Shown in pieces: positions 8,266 through 15,709 of a stretch of DNA of 41,734 nt. The number at the start of each line of letters is the position of its first letter. Positions within the stretch are counted from its first letter, which is position 1. The stretch covers positions 1 to 41,734 of the forward strand of contig JALSRZ010000130.1 in assembly GCA_026984515.1 (NCBI GenBank), read 5' to 3'. The notes beneath the pieces were generated by a model. That model was not told the origin of the DNA. It saw nothing but the letters and a program-made list of their open reading frames with translations, and made no database searches. The translations under genes and the position numbers were made by a program. Source of the DNA: Thiohalobacter sp. Lineage in GTDB: Bacteria; Pseudomonadota; Gammaproteobacteria; DSM-19610.

Positions 8266-8865
8266 TTACCCGCCCCCCCTGTTCAGAGAAGGAAATACTG
8301 CGCTTGTCGGCTCCACACCCAGGAACGCGTGAAGTCCTGCCGCGATAGCGCGATCGTCTTCTTCAAGATCGATCACCATAAAGTTCTGACGACCAGAAAA
8401 ATATTTCTCAACGGCACGGTTATGTGCAAGATATATCTTCCTGTACCTTGCGACATGATGATGGGGGTTTCCATATCCGTAAATCATCTGCCGCATGCGG
8501 GTATTCTCCTCGCTCGAATACTTCAACAGACTGTTGATCCAGCCATCTACCTTTCGCCTGGTAAGAATGAACAGACTCTCCGGGTAGTTCCGGTCAAGAC
8601 GCCTGTACAGCAGCGGCCAGGGGTTATCACTGAAATAATCGAATTTTCTGACCAGGCCATCCAGCAAACCCTGATCTATCAGCGAATCCAGGTCTACACT
8701 GGTACCATCACCTTCCTCAGCACATCCCTGGACGCCAAGCCCGAGCTTCACCATCGAATAGCTGACAGAATGCAATACTTTAAAACCATGCTCACGCATA
8801 AACTGTGTGAGACTGGTAGTTCCGGTTTTATGAAACCCGATGTTGAATATTTTCCGTTCTTTCAT
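8266..8865 (-). CDS. Sulfotransferase family protein (Sulfotransfer_4-like)
   Basis: The 199-aa product starts with IFNIGFHKTGTTSLTQF (about residues 6-22), the phosphosulfate-binding loop typical of the small sulfotransferases in PF17784. LFILTRRKVDGWINSLLK later supplies the Arg/Ser 3'-phosphate motif. FSDNPWPLLYRRLDRNYP between them is also typical of that family. The ATG at 8865 places the motif at the usual distance from the N-terminus; a GTG at 8898 would add 11 residues. The gene is divergent from the SGNH hydrolase at 9012. Its 3' end has a duplicated remnant at 7461-7572. The acceptor is unknown. Confidence 0.83.
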   Translation of the reverse strand: MKERKIFNIGFHKTGTTSLTQFMREHGFKVLHSVSYSMVKLGLGVQGCAEEGDGTSVDLDSLIDQGLLDGLVRKFDYFSDNPWPLLYRRLDRNYPESLFILTRRKVDGWINSLLKYSSEENTRMRQMIYGYGNPHHHVARYRKIYLAHNRAVEKYFSGRQNFMVIDLEEDDRAIAAGLHAFLGVEPTSAVFPSLNRGGG

Positions 8866-9011
8866 ACCTGGACCGGTAAAAGCCGCATGACTGCACACCC
8901 CCGAAACAGCCTACACGGAATAATTGGCTACGAAAACAGGACAGGATTCGCTAAAATCCTGGGTACATTCGACATAGTACAGCTGGTTTGCTATCCCGTT
9001 CCGGAACACTT

Positions 9012-10070
9012 ATGAAATCTGTCACCAAGAATATACTGTTATCATTAGTTACCGTACTGGTACTTCTCTCCCTTATAGAACTGGCCGCCCGGCTCTTTTT
9101 TGATCCGGTAAGCAGGGTAAACTTTACTCCAATACCACGCTCCCTGCTAATGAAACCTTCTTTTCCCGGAGTACCTTATATTCTGCGCCCAAACGGGACG
9201 GGGACACAGCATTTCGGGACAAACCCTGACGGTTATTTCAACGAGGGAGCCACGCTGACCTATAACATCAATTCGTTGGGATTCAGGGGGAAGGAAACCA
9301 CTGTAGGAAAACCCGCCAATACAGTCCGCATCATTGGAATCGGTGACTCCTTCACTTTCGGGTCTGGCGTGCGCAACAGCGACACTTTTCTATCGACACT
9401 GGAAGCAGATTTAAGCGATTCCGTTAACGGTAAAAACATTGAAGTTCTGAATCTCGGTGTCGGCGGCTATAACACAGCACACGAACTGAGCCTGCTGTAC
9501 CACATGGGGCTGAAATATCAGCCGGACATCGTAGTGCTATGCTACTTCCTCAACGATACAAATGCCGGAGGGACCGCACAGGCATTCAGCCCGCACGCGC
9601 ACGTCAATCAACTACCGCTCTGGCGCCGCTATTCCCGGCTGGCAGACCTGCTGGCCAGCGGCTTTGAAAGGAAGCAGGCAGCAGAAAAGCTCGTGGCGAA
9701 CTACAACAGCAGCTACCAGCAGGATGCGCCCGGCTGGATACGCAGCAGAAAAGCCTTGCAACAGATGCAGATCCTCTCCCAAAAGCGCGGATTCAAACTG
9801 ACACTGGTTATTTTCCCCGTGTTATGGAATCTTTCCGACAATTATCCTTTCCTGGCAATTCACCAGACCATCACTGATTTTGCTTCCGGCCTTGGCATCC
9901 CGGTACTGGACTTGCTTCCCGCATTTTCCGGCTTCAAGGGGCCGGAGCTATGGGCGCACCCCAATAACCAGCATCCAAACGCGGAAGGACACCAAATCGC
10001 AGGTCATGCGCTCGCCGAGTTTCTGGAAACCACCTATCCTTCCATTTTGCCTGCAGCAGGGGGATCATAA
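9012..10070 (+). CDS. Membrane-anchored SGNH/GDSL-like hydrolase or O-acyl-transfer protein
   Basis: The 352-aa protein begins with a short basic stretch and one hydrophobic segment at about residues 8-30 (ILLSLVTVLVLLSLIELAA), probably a signal anchor that exports the rest. The SGNH blocks are GIGDSFTFGSGV with Ser113 (block I), NLGVGGYNTAHE at about 147 (block II), CYFLNDTNAGG with Asn181 (block III) and HPNAEGHQIAGHAL at about 321-334 (block V). The block V Asp that usually lies just before the catalytic His appears to be Asn here (HPNNQHPN). Family members are esterases or acetyl-transfer proteins acting on lipids and glycans. It starts 113 bp after the divergent sulfotransferase start and overlaps the convergent DUF2919 gene by 6 bp. 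Its substrate could be an envelope or extracellular glycan (inference). Confidence 0.78.
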   Translation: MKSVTKNILLSLVTVLVLLSLIELAARLFFDPVSRVNFTPIPRSLLMKPSFPGVPYILRPNGTGTQHFGTNPDGYFNEGATLTYNINSLGFRGKETTVGKPANTVRIIGIGDSFTFGSGVRNSDTFLSTLEADLSDSVNGKNIEVLNLGVGGYNTAHELSLLYHMGLKYQPDIVVLCYFLNDTNAGGTAQAFSPHAHVNQLPLWRRYSRLADLLASGFERKQAAEKLVANYNSSYQQDAPGWIRSRKALQQMQILSQKRGFKLTLVIFPVLWNLSDNYPFLAIHQTITDFASGLGIPVLDLLPAFSGFKGPELWAHPNNQHPNAEGHQIAGHALAEFLETTYPSILPAAGGS

Positions 10071-10553
10071 ATTATCGTCGGCATCTTCTTCCGGAAAATC
10101 AGCAAAACAATCCTTGATATAAGGCGACGAATATAACGTTACAGCGATAGCCAGACTGATCGCAAACTGAACCCATCCAACCTTGTCGATATGGTGCGCC
10201 AGCCCCAGCCACAGGGGCATAAAAACCACAGCGATATTGCACAGCGCTGAAACCGCAAGCAACTCCCTGCCTCTACGCCATACTTTTCTCGCAAACATGG
10301 AAGCCCCCGGCCTCCTCCTGTTCCACGCATAGACCACAAAAACGGCTGGAATTCCGGCCAGAAACGCCCACCAAAGCACCAGTTTATCCGAATACACCAT
10401 ATCGATTAACCCGGTTCTGTCGGTCCGGTTGACCAGTGAGATGATTGTCACCAGATACGGCCTCAGCAGAAACAGTAAAATCACCCACAATGTGTCGTTC
10501 ATGCGCAGACAAAGGTGCTTGTCATAGCTTTCGATCGCGTACTTCTCTGTCAT
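10065..10553 (-). CDS. DUF2919 family membrane protein
   Basis: The roughly 162-aa product matches my recollection of DUF2919 (the E. coli YfeZ type): a start of the form SYDKHLCLRMNDTLW, then LLFLLRPYLVTIISLVNRTDRTG and a basic cytosolic stretch. Four hydrophobic segments are visible, at about residues 22-40, 60-80, 100-118 and 122-140, so it should be an inner-membrane protein. The function of the family is unknown. I use the ATG at 10553; a TTG at 10559 is possible. It lies 27 bp after the glycosyltransferase-like gene on the same strand and overlaps the end of the SGNH gene. Nothing ties it to the surrounding modification genes except position. Confidence 0.75.
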   Translation of the reverse strand: MTEKYAIESYDKHLCLRMNDTLWVILLFLLRPYLVTIISLVNRTDRTGLIDMVYSDKLVLWWAFLAGIPAVFVVYAWNRRRPGASMFARKVWRRGRELLAVSALCNIAVVFMPLWLGLAHHIDKVGWVQFAISLAIAVTLYSSPYIKDCFADFPEEDADDNL

Positions 10554-10580
10554 ATTCAACCTGTTGATCTGCGTATATGG

Positions 10581-11345
10581 CTAGGCCGGGCGGCTGGTCA
10601 TATACTCGTTCATCATTTGATACTTGACCCGGTTATCCACCGGGTTGAAATGGTAAAATATGTAGTCTTTCTTCCTGGAGAATACCCTGTTGTCGTCTGC
10701 TTCCCGCCTCACCTGCACCGGGTACGCCACCCACTCATTCGGGAAGGGTTGCGCCTTCACCATCCCCCTGACAATGACTTCATTGAGAGCATGCTGATCA
10801 TTATCGGTGGGGGTCTGTTTCAGAACCTTCCTCCAGGTTTCCAGAAGCTCCCCCAGCATGGCTGTCTGCACACCAAAAATACCCGAGCAAATGCCCGTTA
10901 GCGAATTTTTTACTATCGGGGTGTTCCGGTACTGATCGATGTAAGCTCCCGCCATGAACGCTTCGCTGTCCCAGGGGAACACCGGCGCATAAGTGTAATA
11001 AATTGCATCACCCCTGATCGCATTGAAAGCCCTGTTCATATTTTTCAGAACGAGAATATCGAAGTCAATATAAATGAGCTTCCTGTGCACGCTGAAATCA
11101 TAGTAATCATCCATATAGATTCTGAAATTGCGCGGGTCCTGTGACGGATACTGATCCACATGAACCCGGATAATATCCAGCGAATCCTCCCCCCGCAGTT
11201 TACGGGTAAAATCACTGAACACCACGATATCACCTCGGTAACTGGCACGTTTTCGCAGCGAATACAATGCGAGTTCGAGCAATTCTGCGTTGAAGTTCGT
11301 GTCCTGAAGGCAAACAAGGACCACGACATATTTATGACCAGGCAT
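10581..11345 (-). CDS. Nucleotide-sugar glycosyltransferase-like protein (GT-A fold, GT8-like)
   Basis: The 254-aa product has the layout of a GT-A glycosyltransferase: an N-terminal beta-alpha unit (YVVVLVCLQDTNFNAELLE), a middle RKLIYIDFDILVLKNM with a D-x-D (Asp94, Asp96) that would bind Mn2+ and the nucleotide sugar, then SGIFGVQTAMLGELLETW and DQHALNEVIV, which resemble the donor- and acceptor-side motifs of GT8-like enzymes. A late YHFNPVDN also fits. No signal peptide or membrane segment is present. The donor sugar cannot be told from sequence. It lies upstream of the DUF2919 gene in the same direction and is divergent from the lipoprotein gene. Confidence 0.68.
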   Translation of the reverse strand: MPGHKYVVVLVCLQDTNFNAELLELALYSLRKRASYRGDIVVFSDFTRKLRGEDSLDIIRVHVDQYPSQDPRNFRIYMDDYYDFSVHRKLIYIDFDILVLKNMNRAFNAIRGDAIYYTYAPVFPWDSEAFMAGAYIDQYRNTPIVKNSLTGICSGIFGVQTAMLGELLETWRKVLKQTPTDNDQHALNEVIVRGMVKAQPFPNEWVAYPVQVRREADDNRVFSRKKDYIFYHFNPVDNRVKYQMMNEYMTSRPA

Positions 11346-11563
11346 AAGGTCTCACCCATCCAGCTACGGCTTCATTGAGCGCTTATGATAATTTGGATCA
11401 CTGCACCTACCAACCCCCGTCAGCCGATATAATTACTGCATATATAACATGGGCTTATGTAATTATGCATGGCGAATTATTGAAACCACGCGCCACTGGA
11501 GATAGGATTGACTATTATAAGCCAAAAATACAGACGACGTGCACAGACACGTTAAAGCAATTC

Positions 11564-11571
11564 AGGAGGGG
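11564..11571 (+). promoter_or_regulatory. Strong ribosome binding site setting the lipoprotein start
   Basis: AGGAGGGG ends 4 nt before the ATG at 11576 (AGGAGG core spaced 6 nt). It is among the strongest Shine-Dalgarno matches I saw in the window and decides the start over an in-frame upstream option at 11375. The 230-bp gap upstream, shared with the divergent glycosyltransferase gene, is AT-rich around 11430-11530, but I could not assign a convincing promoter pair. Confidence 0.7.
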
Positions 11572-11575
11572 CTCC

Positions 11576-12529
11576 ATGGTCAACAAATCAATTCTAGTTC
11601 TGTTTGTCGTTACATTGCTGGCCAGCGCCGGATGCGCCATTGTGCACACAACCCCGCTGGCCGCACGTAAAGGCGATACTGTCATGGTTTCCGTAGGCTC
11701 CCCTGATGACATGACCAGATCCAACACCAGCCTGACCTATACTCCCTCGGGTGGTTCGGCAATCGCTATCCCGAACAGCGCGATTCGCGCGATATTCAAC
11801 CTGTACCCCGACAAAAACAGTGATGTCTGGCTCTATTCAGCAGCAGGACTCATTGAAAACGAGTCAGGACACGGGCCATGGAATACGGTTCTCGTTTTCG
11901 ATGTACCTGGCGGACCTGGCGACACCAGTGGAGTCGTACTCCCGGAAGGCCCCGGAAACCTGCAGATCAACACGACTGCCACGTATGACGGAACCATCCC
12001 GGGCGTCAATGGCCGGGATATCGCCCTGGAAATACTGCCTGGTACCGGAGCTTCCAGTTCGTTCAATTATCTGGGTTTTGGCGGCGTGGAACTGACCGGG
12101 GATCTGTCCCGGCTCGAACCCATGAAGAAACTTCAATTCAAACCAGTCTGGACCGGCCGCGACAGTACAAATACGTACGGAGCTGTTGAGATCAAGATCG
12201 GCCTGGACAGCAGCGGTATCGCGAAAGGCGATTTCAATGTCGTCGTTGATGACAAGATCGGGCCTTTACAACAAACCAGGCGCGTACACAGCATCTGGAA
12301 CAAAACCCGGTTCGAGCTGACTGTTTACTTCATCAGCCCGGTAGGCAACTTGCAGTACTCGGATGTCAATTTCTCGGTCATCTCAAAAGAATTGCAGACA
12401 CAGTTTGAAAACGGTACGCAAAATGTTGCCACCGACATAACCATCAATTCCGTTACCTGGTATGACGTCAACGGCGCAGTAGACTCCAGTGGCCCGCCTA
12501 TTACCCTGGTTAATCAGACGGGCACCTGA
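11576..12529 (+). CDS. Predicted lipoprotein/exported protein of unknown function
   Basis: This 317-aa protein opens with MVNKSILVLFVVTLLASAGC, a lipoprotein-like signal with the candidate lipidated Cys at residue 20. The -3 position is Ser rather than the usual Leu/Val, so the lipobox is imperfect. The mature part is beta-rich, Gly/Ser/Thr/Pro-rich, and poor in Cys and Lys. It includes a segment around residues 100-150 with WNTVLVFDVPGGPGDTSG and a second half of alternating polar/hydrophobic strands. I do not recognise a domain. It is one of two clearly exported non-enzyme-like proteins here, so it is a candidate surface substrate for nearby modifying enzymes, but that is inference only. 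A broken sulfotransferase follows on the same strand. Confidence 0.75.
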   Translation: MVNKSILVLFVVTLLASAGCAIVHTTPLAARKGDTVMVSVGSPDDMTRSNTSLTYTPSGGSAIAIPNSAIRAIFNLYPDKNSDVWLYSAAGLIENESGHGPWNTVLVFDVPGGPGDTSGVVLPEGPGNLQINTTATYDGTIPGVNGRDIALEILPGTGASSSFNYLGFGGVELTGDLSRLEPMKKLQFKPVWTGRDSTNTYGAVEIKIGLDSSGIAKGDFNVVVDDKIGPLQQTRRVHSIWNKTRFELTVYFISPVGNLQYSDVNFSVISKELQTQFENGTQNVATDITINSVTWYDVNGAVDSSGPPITLVNQTGT

Positions 12530-12538
12530 ACATAATAA

Positions 12539-13331
12539 TGGTTCATTTTTTCGGCCAGCACATGGATAAAGTATATTATCCACTCCCTTGAACAGCTGCG
12601 CCCAATACCGCTCACGTTTGATCGCCTGCCGGAAACCAGGCTTTTTATGTTCATTCACGACCGCGAGCGGTTTGGACTCCCGCCACTGGCGGATTTTCCC
12701 GAGAGCAAAACAGGGGAAATACTTTACGGTGATGAATACTTCAAGTTCACTTTTGTCCGCAATCCCTACAGCAGGCTGGTATCCGCATGGACAAACAAGC
12801 TGTATTTTATCGAACCTGGCCTGGAATCTTTATATCAGTCGAAAAAAATCAGGTTTCCGGACTGCATCAAAAACGGATACGTAACATTTGAGGGTTTTGT
12901 CAGGTATATAAGCCAGTTTGAGGACATCCATACCTGTAACCCGCATTACCGGTTGCAGAGCAACCTCGTCATGGAGAAAGCGATCAGGTACGACATGGTT
13001 GCCATGGGTAGAGAATTTTGCCGACGGTATAAAAGAACTGGAGGCACACATCGGTGTTGGCAACCTCAGCAGTTCCAGAAACAGCCCGGCAAACGAGTCA
13101 TATAGCGAGGACTGGAGAAGCCACTATACTCCGGAGCTTGCTGAAATTGTTTACAGTCTTTATAAAGTTGATTTTGAACAGTTTGGATACACAAAAAACA
13201 GCTGGAAAGGTGGCAGCAGGATCAGCCGGAAGTCACCCCGGGAGATCTACCTGGAAAAACAGATATTTGACAGGAATCGACTGATAAGCCAGATGTACCA
13301 GTGGATCAACAGAAATTTCAACCGGCAATAA
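12539..13331 (+). pseudogene. Frameshifted, probably N-truncated sulfotransferase (Sulfotransfer_2-like)
   Basis: From about 12647 one frame reads as a carbohydrate-type sulfotransferase: EYFKFTFVRNPYSRLVSAW is the 3'-phosphate-binding motif, followed by KNGYVTFEGFVRYI, HYRLQSNLV and YDMVAMGRE. Near 13010-13016 the coding signal moves to frame +1, giving ENFADGIKELEAHIGVG, YTPELAEIVYSLYKVDFEQFGY and a natural end at 13331. One inserted base or two lost bases would explain this. The frame stays open upstream to 12539 but contains no HIPKTGGTS-like phosphosulfate loop, so the 5' end seems lost or replaced. A sequencing error could explain the frameshift but not the missing loop. It may have been transcribed with the upstream lipoprotein gene. 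Confidence 0.7.
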
Positions 13332-13376
13332 TACACACTGGATACCCCGCTGAATTAACTTCGAAGCCTTTCAATA

Positions 13377-14876
13377 ATGAGCACCGGAATGTCATCAACC
13401 CCTTGCCACGATGAATGCACCTACCTGATTGAGCTGGCCCACAGGCTTGAACAATCGATGACGGAAACAGATAAGCAACTCAATAAATGGTATGAAGATG
13501 CCAATACGCTGCTGCGTTCAGCGAACCTGGAAAGCCTCGCAGGTGAACGGGAGCTGGAAAAACTCTCCTTGCAGCTACGCACCGAGTGGCTGCGCTATGC
13601 CAATCATATCTCCAGCAAATACCTGAGATCGCCGCCGCATTTCCAGATGGTATACCTGCCTTCCGGTAACCAGAACCCCCTTCCCTATGATCGCTGGAAC
13701 AAACCGGTATCCCTGGAACAGCGTGCTGCAAACTTCCGTAGCGCACCAAGCGGCTGGAAAGCGGACCACATCCTGTTCAACAGTGGCATGGGCGCGGTAA
13801 GCTGCCTGCTGCAGGTGATGCGAAAGCTGTTCGAACCCAGACCTGGCAACCCCATGCGTTTTAACGGCGTGGGCGGTTATTTCGAGATCATGGACCTGAT
13901 GCAATTCAGTCACGACGAACTGTTTCAGTTCCGGATCTTTCAACAACAACAGCAATTTCAGCGCTCGGTAGCCAGTGGCGCGTCGCAGCTGTTGTATATC
14001 GAACCTGTATACACCCTGCTTGGCCGGCTGGAAGTATTCGATATGGATGCTTTTCTTGCGGCCTGGCACCAACGTCCCGAAAATACCCCGACCGCCATAG
14101 TGGTTGACACCACTTTCGTTGGCAACAGGTTCCCTATGAAAGAGTTCCTGCGCCAACTGACACCACATGAACCCAGGGTTGTAGTCCAGATATCCTCAAC
14201 GCTTAAACTTGACCAGGAAGGACTGGAATTCTCCAATGCCGGCCTGATGAGCATATTTTCGACGACTGAACCTATTGTAAGCGGCCTTGGCAAACGCTTG
14301 CGCAAATACCGGGCATCCATGGGCCTGGGCCTGACGCTGGAGCAAACGGCTGCACTGGATTACACAGGCTTCCTCGACGCCAGCCTGTCCACACAACATG
14401 CCGACGGCATTTTCAGGAACAATGCGCTGCTGGCGCAGGAAATGGAGGTCGGCGACAACCGCCTGTTTGCCGAAAGATTCCATCCGGTTCTGCAGGAATC
14501 CCTGCACTCCACTCCCTGGGCGGTATCTCCGTTTGTTAACCTGCAGTTAAGAAGTGAAACCAGCCAGATTGAGAGAGAGTTGCTCAAACATGTACTCTTC
14601 AGGGAAGCCAGCCAGCGGGGTTTGACCTTCAAACCGGGATCGAGTTTCGGATTCCGTGCCCACCGCGTCGAAACCAGCATCCAGGACGAGCGTGGCGGCG
14701 TCCAGGTTATACGCGTAGCCATGGGCTGCAGGGAAGGGCCATCGCTTGGCGGCGCCATCAAACTGCTTAATGACATCAGCCGCATGGGAACCTTTGATGC
14801 CGTGAGGGCAAAATACCCGGAACTCCTGGAGACCGTGTTGAAAATTGCGCAACCAGAAGAGAAGGAGGCCGACTGA
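13377..14876 (+). CDS. PLP-dependent enzyme, fold type I (aminotransferase/gamma-lyase-like)
   Basis: The 499-aa product has a helical N-terminal extension of about 120 residues, then a fold-type-I PLP core. FNSGMGAVSCLLQVM (about 134-148) resembles the phosphate-binding S-G-M-A turn of Cys/Met-metabolism enzymes. IVVDTTFVGNRFP supplies the Asp (244) that pairs with the pyridine nitrogen. VVVQISSTLKLDQEG holds the likely Schiff-base Lys277. A C-terminal domain ends with VIRVAMGCREGPSLGGAI. I cannot place it in a named family. A SET-domain gene follows 68 bp downstream on the same strand, and a fold-III PLP enzyme converges on that pair, which suggests a small amino-acid-derived pathway (inference). 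No clear Shine-Dalgarno precedes the ATG. Confidence 0.72.
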   Translation: MSTGMSSTPCHDECTYLIELAHRLEQSMTETDKQLNKWYEDANTLLRSANLESLAGERELEKLSLQLRTEWLRYANHISSKYLRSPPHFQMVYLPSGNQNPLPYDRWNKPVSLEQRAANFRSAPSGWKADHILFNSGMGAVSCLLQVMRKLFEPRPGNPMRFNGVGGYFEIMDLMQFSHDELFQFRIFQQQQQFQRSVASGASQLLYIEPVYTLLGRLEVFDMDAFLAAWHQRPENTPTAIVVDTTFVGNRFPMKEFLRQLTPHEPRVVVQISSTLKLDQEGLEFSNAGLMSIFSTTEPIVSGLGKRLRKYRASMGLGLTLEQTAALDYTGFLDASLSTQHADGIFRNNALLAQEMEVGDNRLFAERFHPVLQESLHSTPWAVSPFVNLQLRSETSQIERELLKHVLFREASQRGLTFKPGSSFGFRAHRVETSIQDERGGVQVIRVAMGCREGPSLGGAIKLLNDISRMGTFDAVRAKYPELLETVLKIAQPEEKEAD

Positions 14877-14944
14877 ACCACGCCTACTGAAACCTGGCGA
14901 TTCAGGTTATCATAACGACAGTAGTCAACGGCCTGCATGATCCG

Positions 14945-15679
14945 ATGTTAAATCCGGCTATTCAAGTAAAAAAAGACAGTGTCATCGAGGGTGCCGGACT
15001 TGTGGCTGACCGGCTCATTCCGGAGGGAGACGTCCTTTTCCGCTTCGACGACATAAACCCACCGGCTCACCTCCATGAGCTGGTCGACTGGCCGCCACAG
15101 AGACGCATCAGGTTCCTGGCATTCGCCATTCAGATCGGCGAAGACGACTACGCGTTCAGGCAGGGTGATATAAAATTCATCAATCATTCCTGTGACCCGA
15201 CCGGCTGGTGGTCAGGCTACGGCACACTTATCGCCCGCAGGGATATACACCCTGGAGAGGAAATAACCTACGACTATTCGACATCGGATATAACACTGAA
15301 GTACCGGATGGAATGTCTTTGTGGAACTGAATCCTGTCGAGGTATTGTCACCAACCAGGACTACCTGGATCCCGACTTCCAGAAAAAATACGCCGGTCAC
15401 ATACCGGAACATGTTATGGCCGCTATAGACAGGGCCCGTTCAGCCGCCCCGGTCGGCACCGGGCGGGACACGGTAGATATTCCTGCTCATGTAATTGAGG
15501 CTGTACAGCAGGCCAGACAGAAAGCTCCTGCGCTTCGCCTTGAGTTCGGCAACCAGTATATTTTTGAAATGGTCAAACTGGCTGTGCACCAGGTGCGTTC
15601 AAACAACCCCGGGTTTCGCAGGGAACACGGCGACAGATACCTCTACGAGATGGTCCGGGAACTGATATTAAAAAACTGA
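14945..15679 (+). CDS. SET-domain protein-lysine methyltransferase with repeated C-terminal tail
   Basis: The 244-aa protein carries a compact SET domain at about residues 5-115: an N-terminal GAGLVADRLIPEGD strand pair, FINHSCDPTGWW with the SAM-binding NHSC at 80-83, and GEEITYDYS with catalytic-type Tyr109/Tyr111. A post-SET zinc-type motif C-x-C-x4-C follows (CLCGTESCRG, 124-133). SET enzymes methylate lysines of proteins using SAM. The remaining 90 residues hold two repeat pairs: IPEHVMAAIDRARSAAP with IPAHVIEAVQQARQKAP, and FGNQYIFEMVKLAVHQV with HGDRYLYEMVRELILKN. The tail may bind a partner or substrate. The stop codon is the first part of a terminator hairpin. Bacterial SET proteins are uncommon and often horizontally acquired. 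Confidence 0.85.
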   Translation: MLNPAIQVKKDSVIEGAGLVADRLIPEGDVLFRFDDINPPAHLHELVDWPPQRRIRFLAFAIQIGEDDYAFRQGDIKFINHSCDPTGWWSGYGTLIARRDIHPGEEITYDYSTSDITLKYRMECLCGTESCRGIVTNQDYLDPDFQKKYAGHIPEHVMAAIDRARSAAPVGTGRDTVDIPAHVIEAVQQARQKAPALRLEFGNQYIFEMVKLAVHQVRSNNPGFRREHGDRYLYEMVRELILKN

Positions 15680-15709
15680 CTACACAGGTGTAGTCACCCC
15701 GGCTTTTTT
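15677..15709. terminator. Bidirectional intrinsic terminator between convergent genes
   Basis: TGACTACAC-AG-GTGTAGTCA (15677-15696) is a perfect 9-bp stem with a 2-nt loop. On the minus strand it is followed by GTTTTTT, a good intrinsic terminator for the decarboxylase-like gene. On the plus strand a T6 run at 15704-15709 lies 7 nt beyond the stem. The first three bases of the stem are the TGA stop of the SET gene. Confidence 0.75.

Noticed and set aside
11375-11575. Upstream extension of the lipoprotein gene
   Set aside because: It would bury the lipoprotein signal inside the protein and ignore the strong ribosome binding site at 11564-11571.
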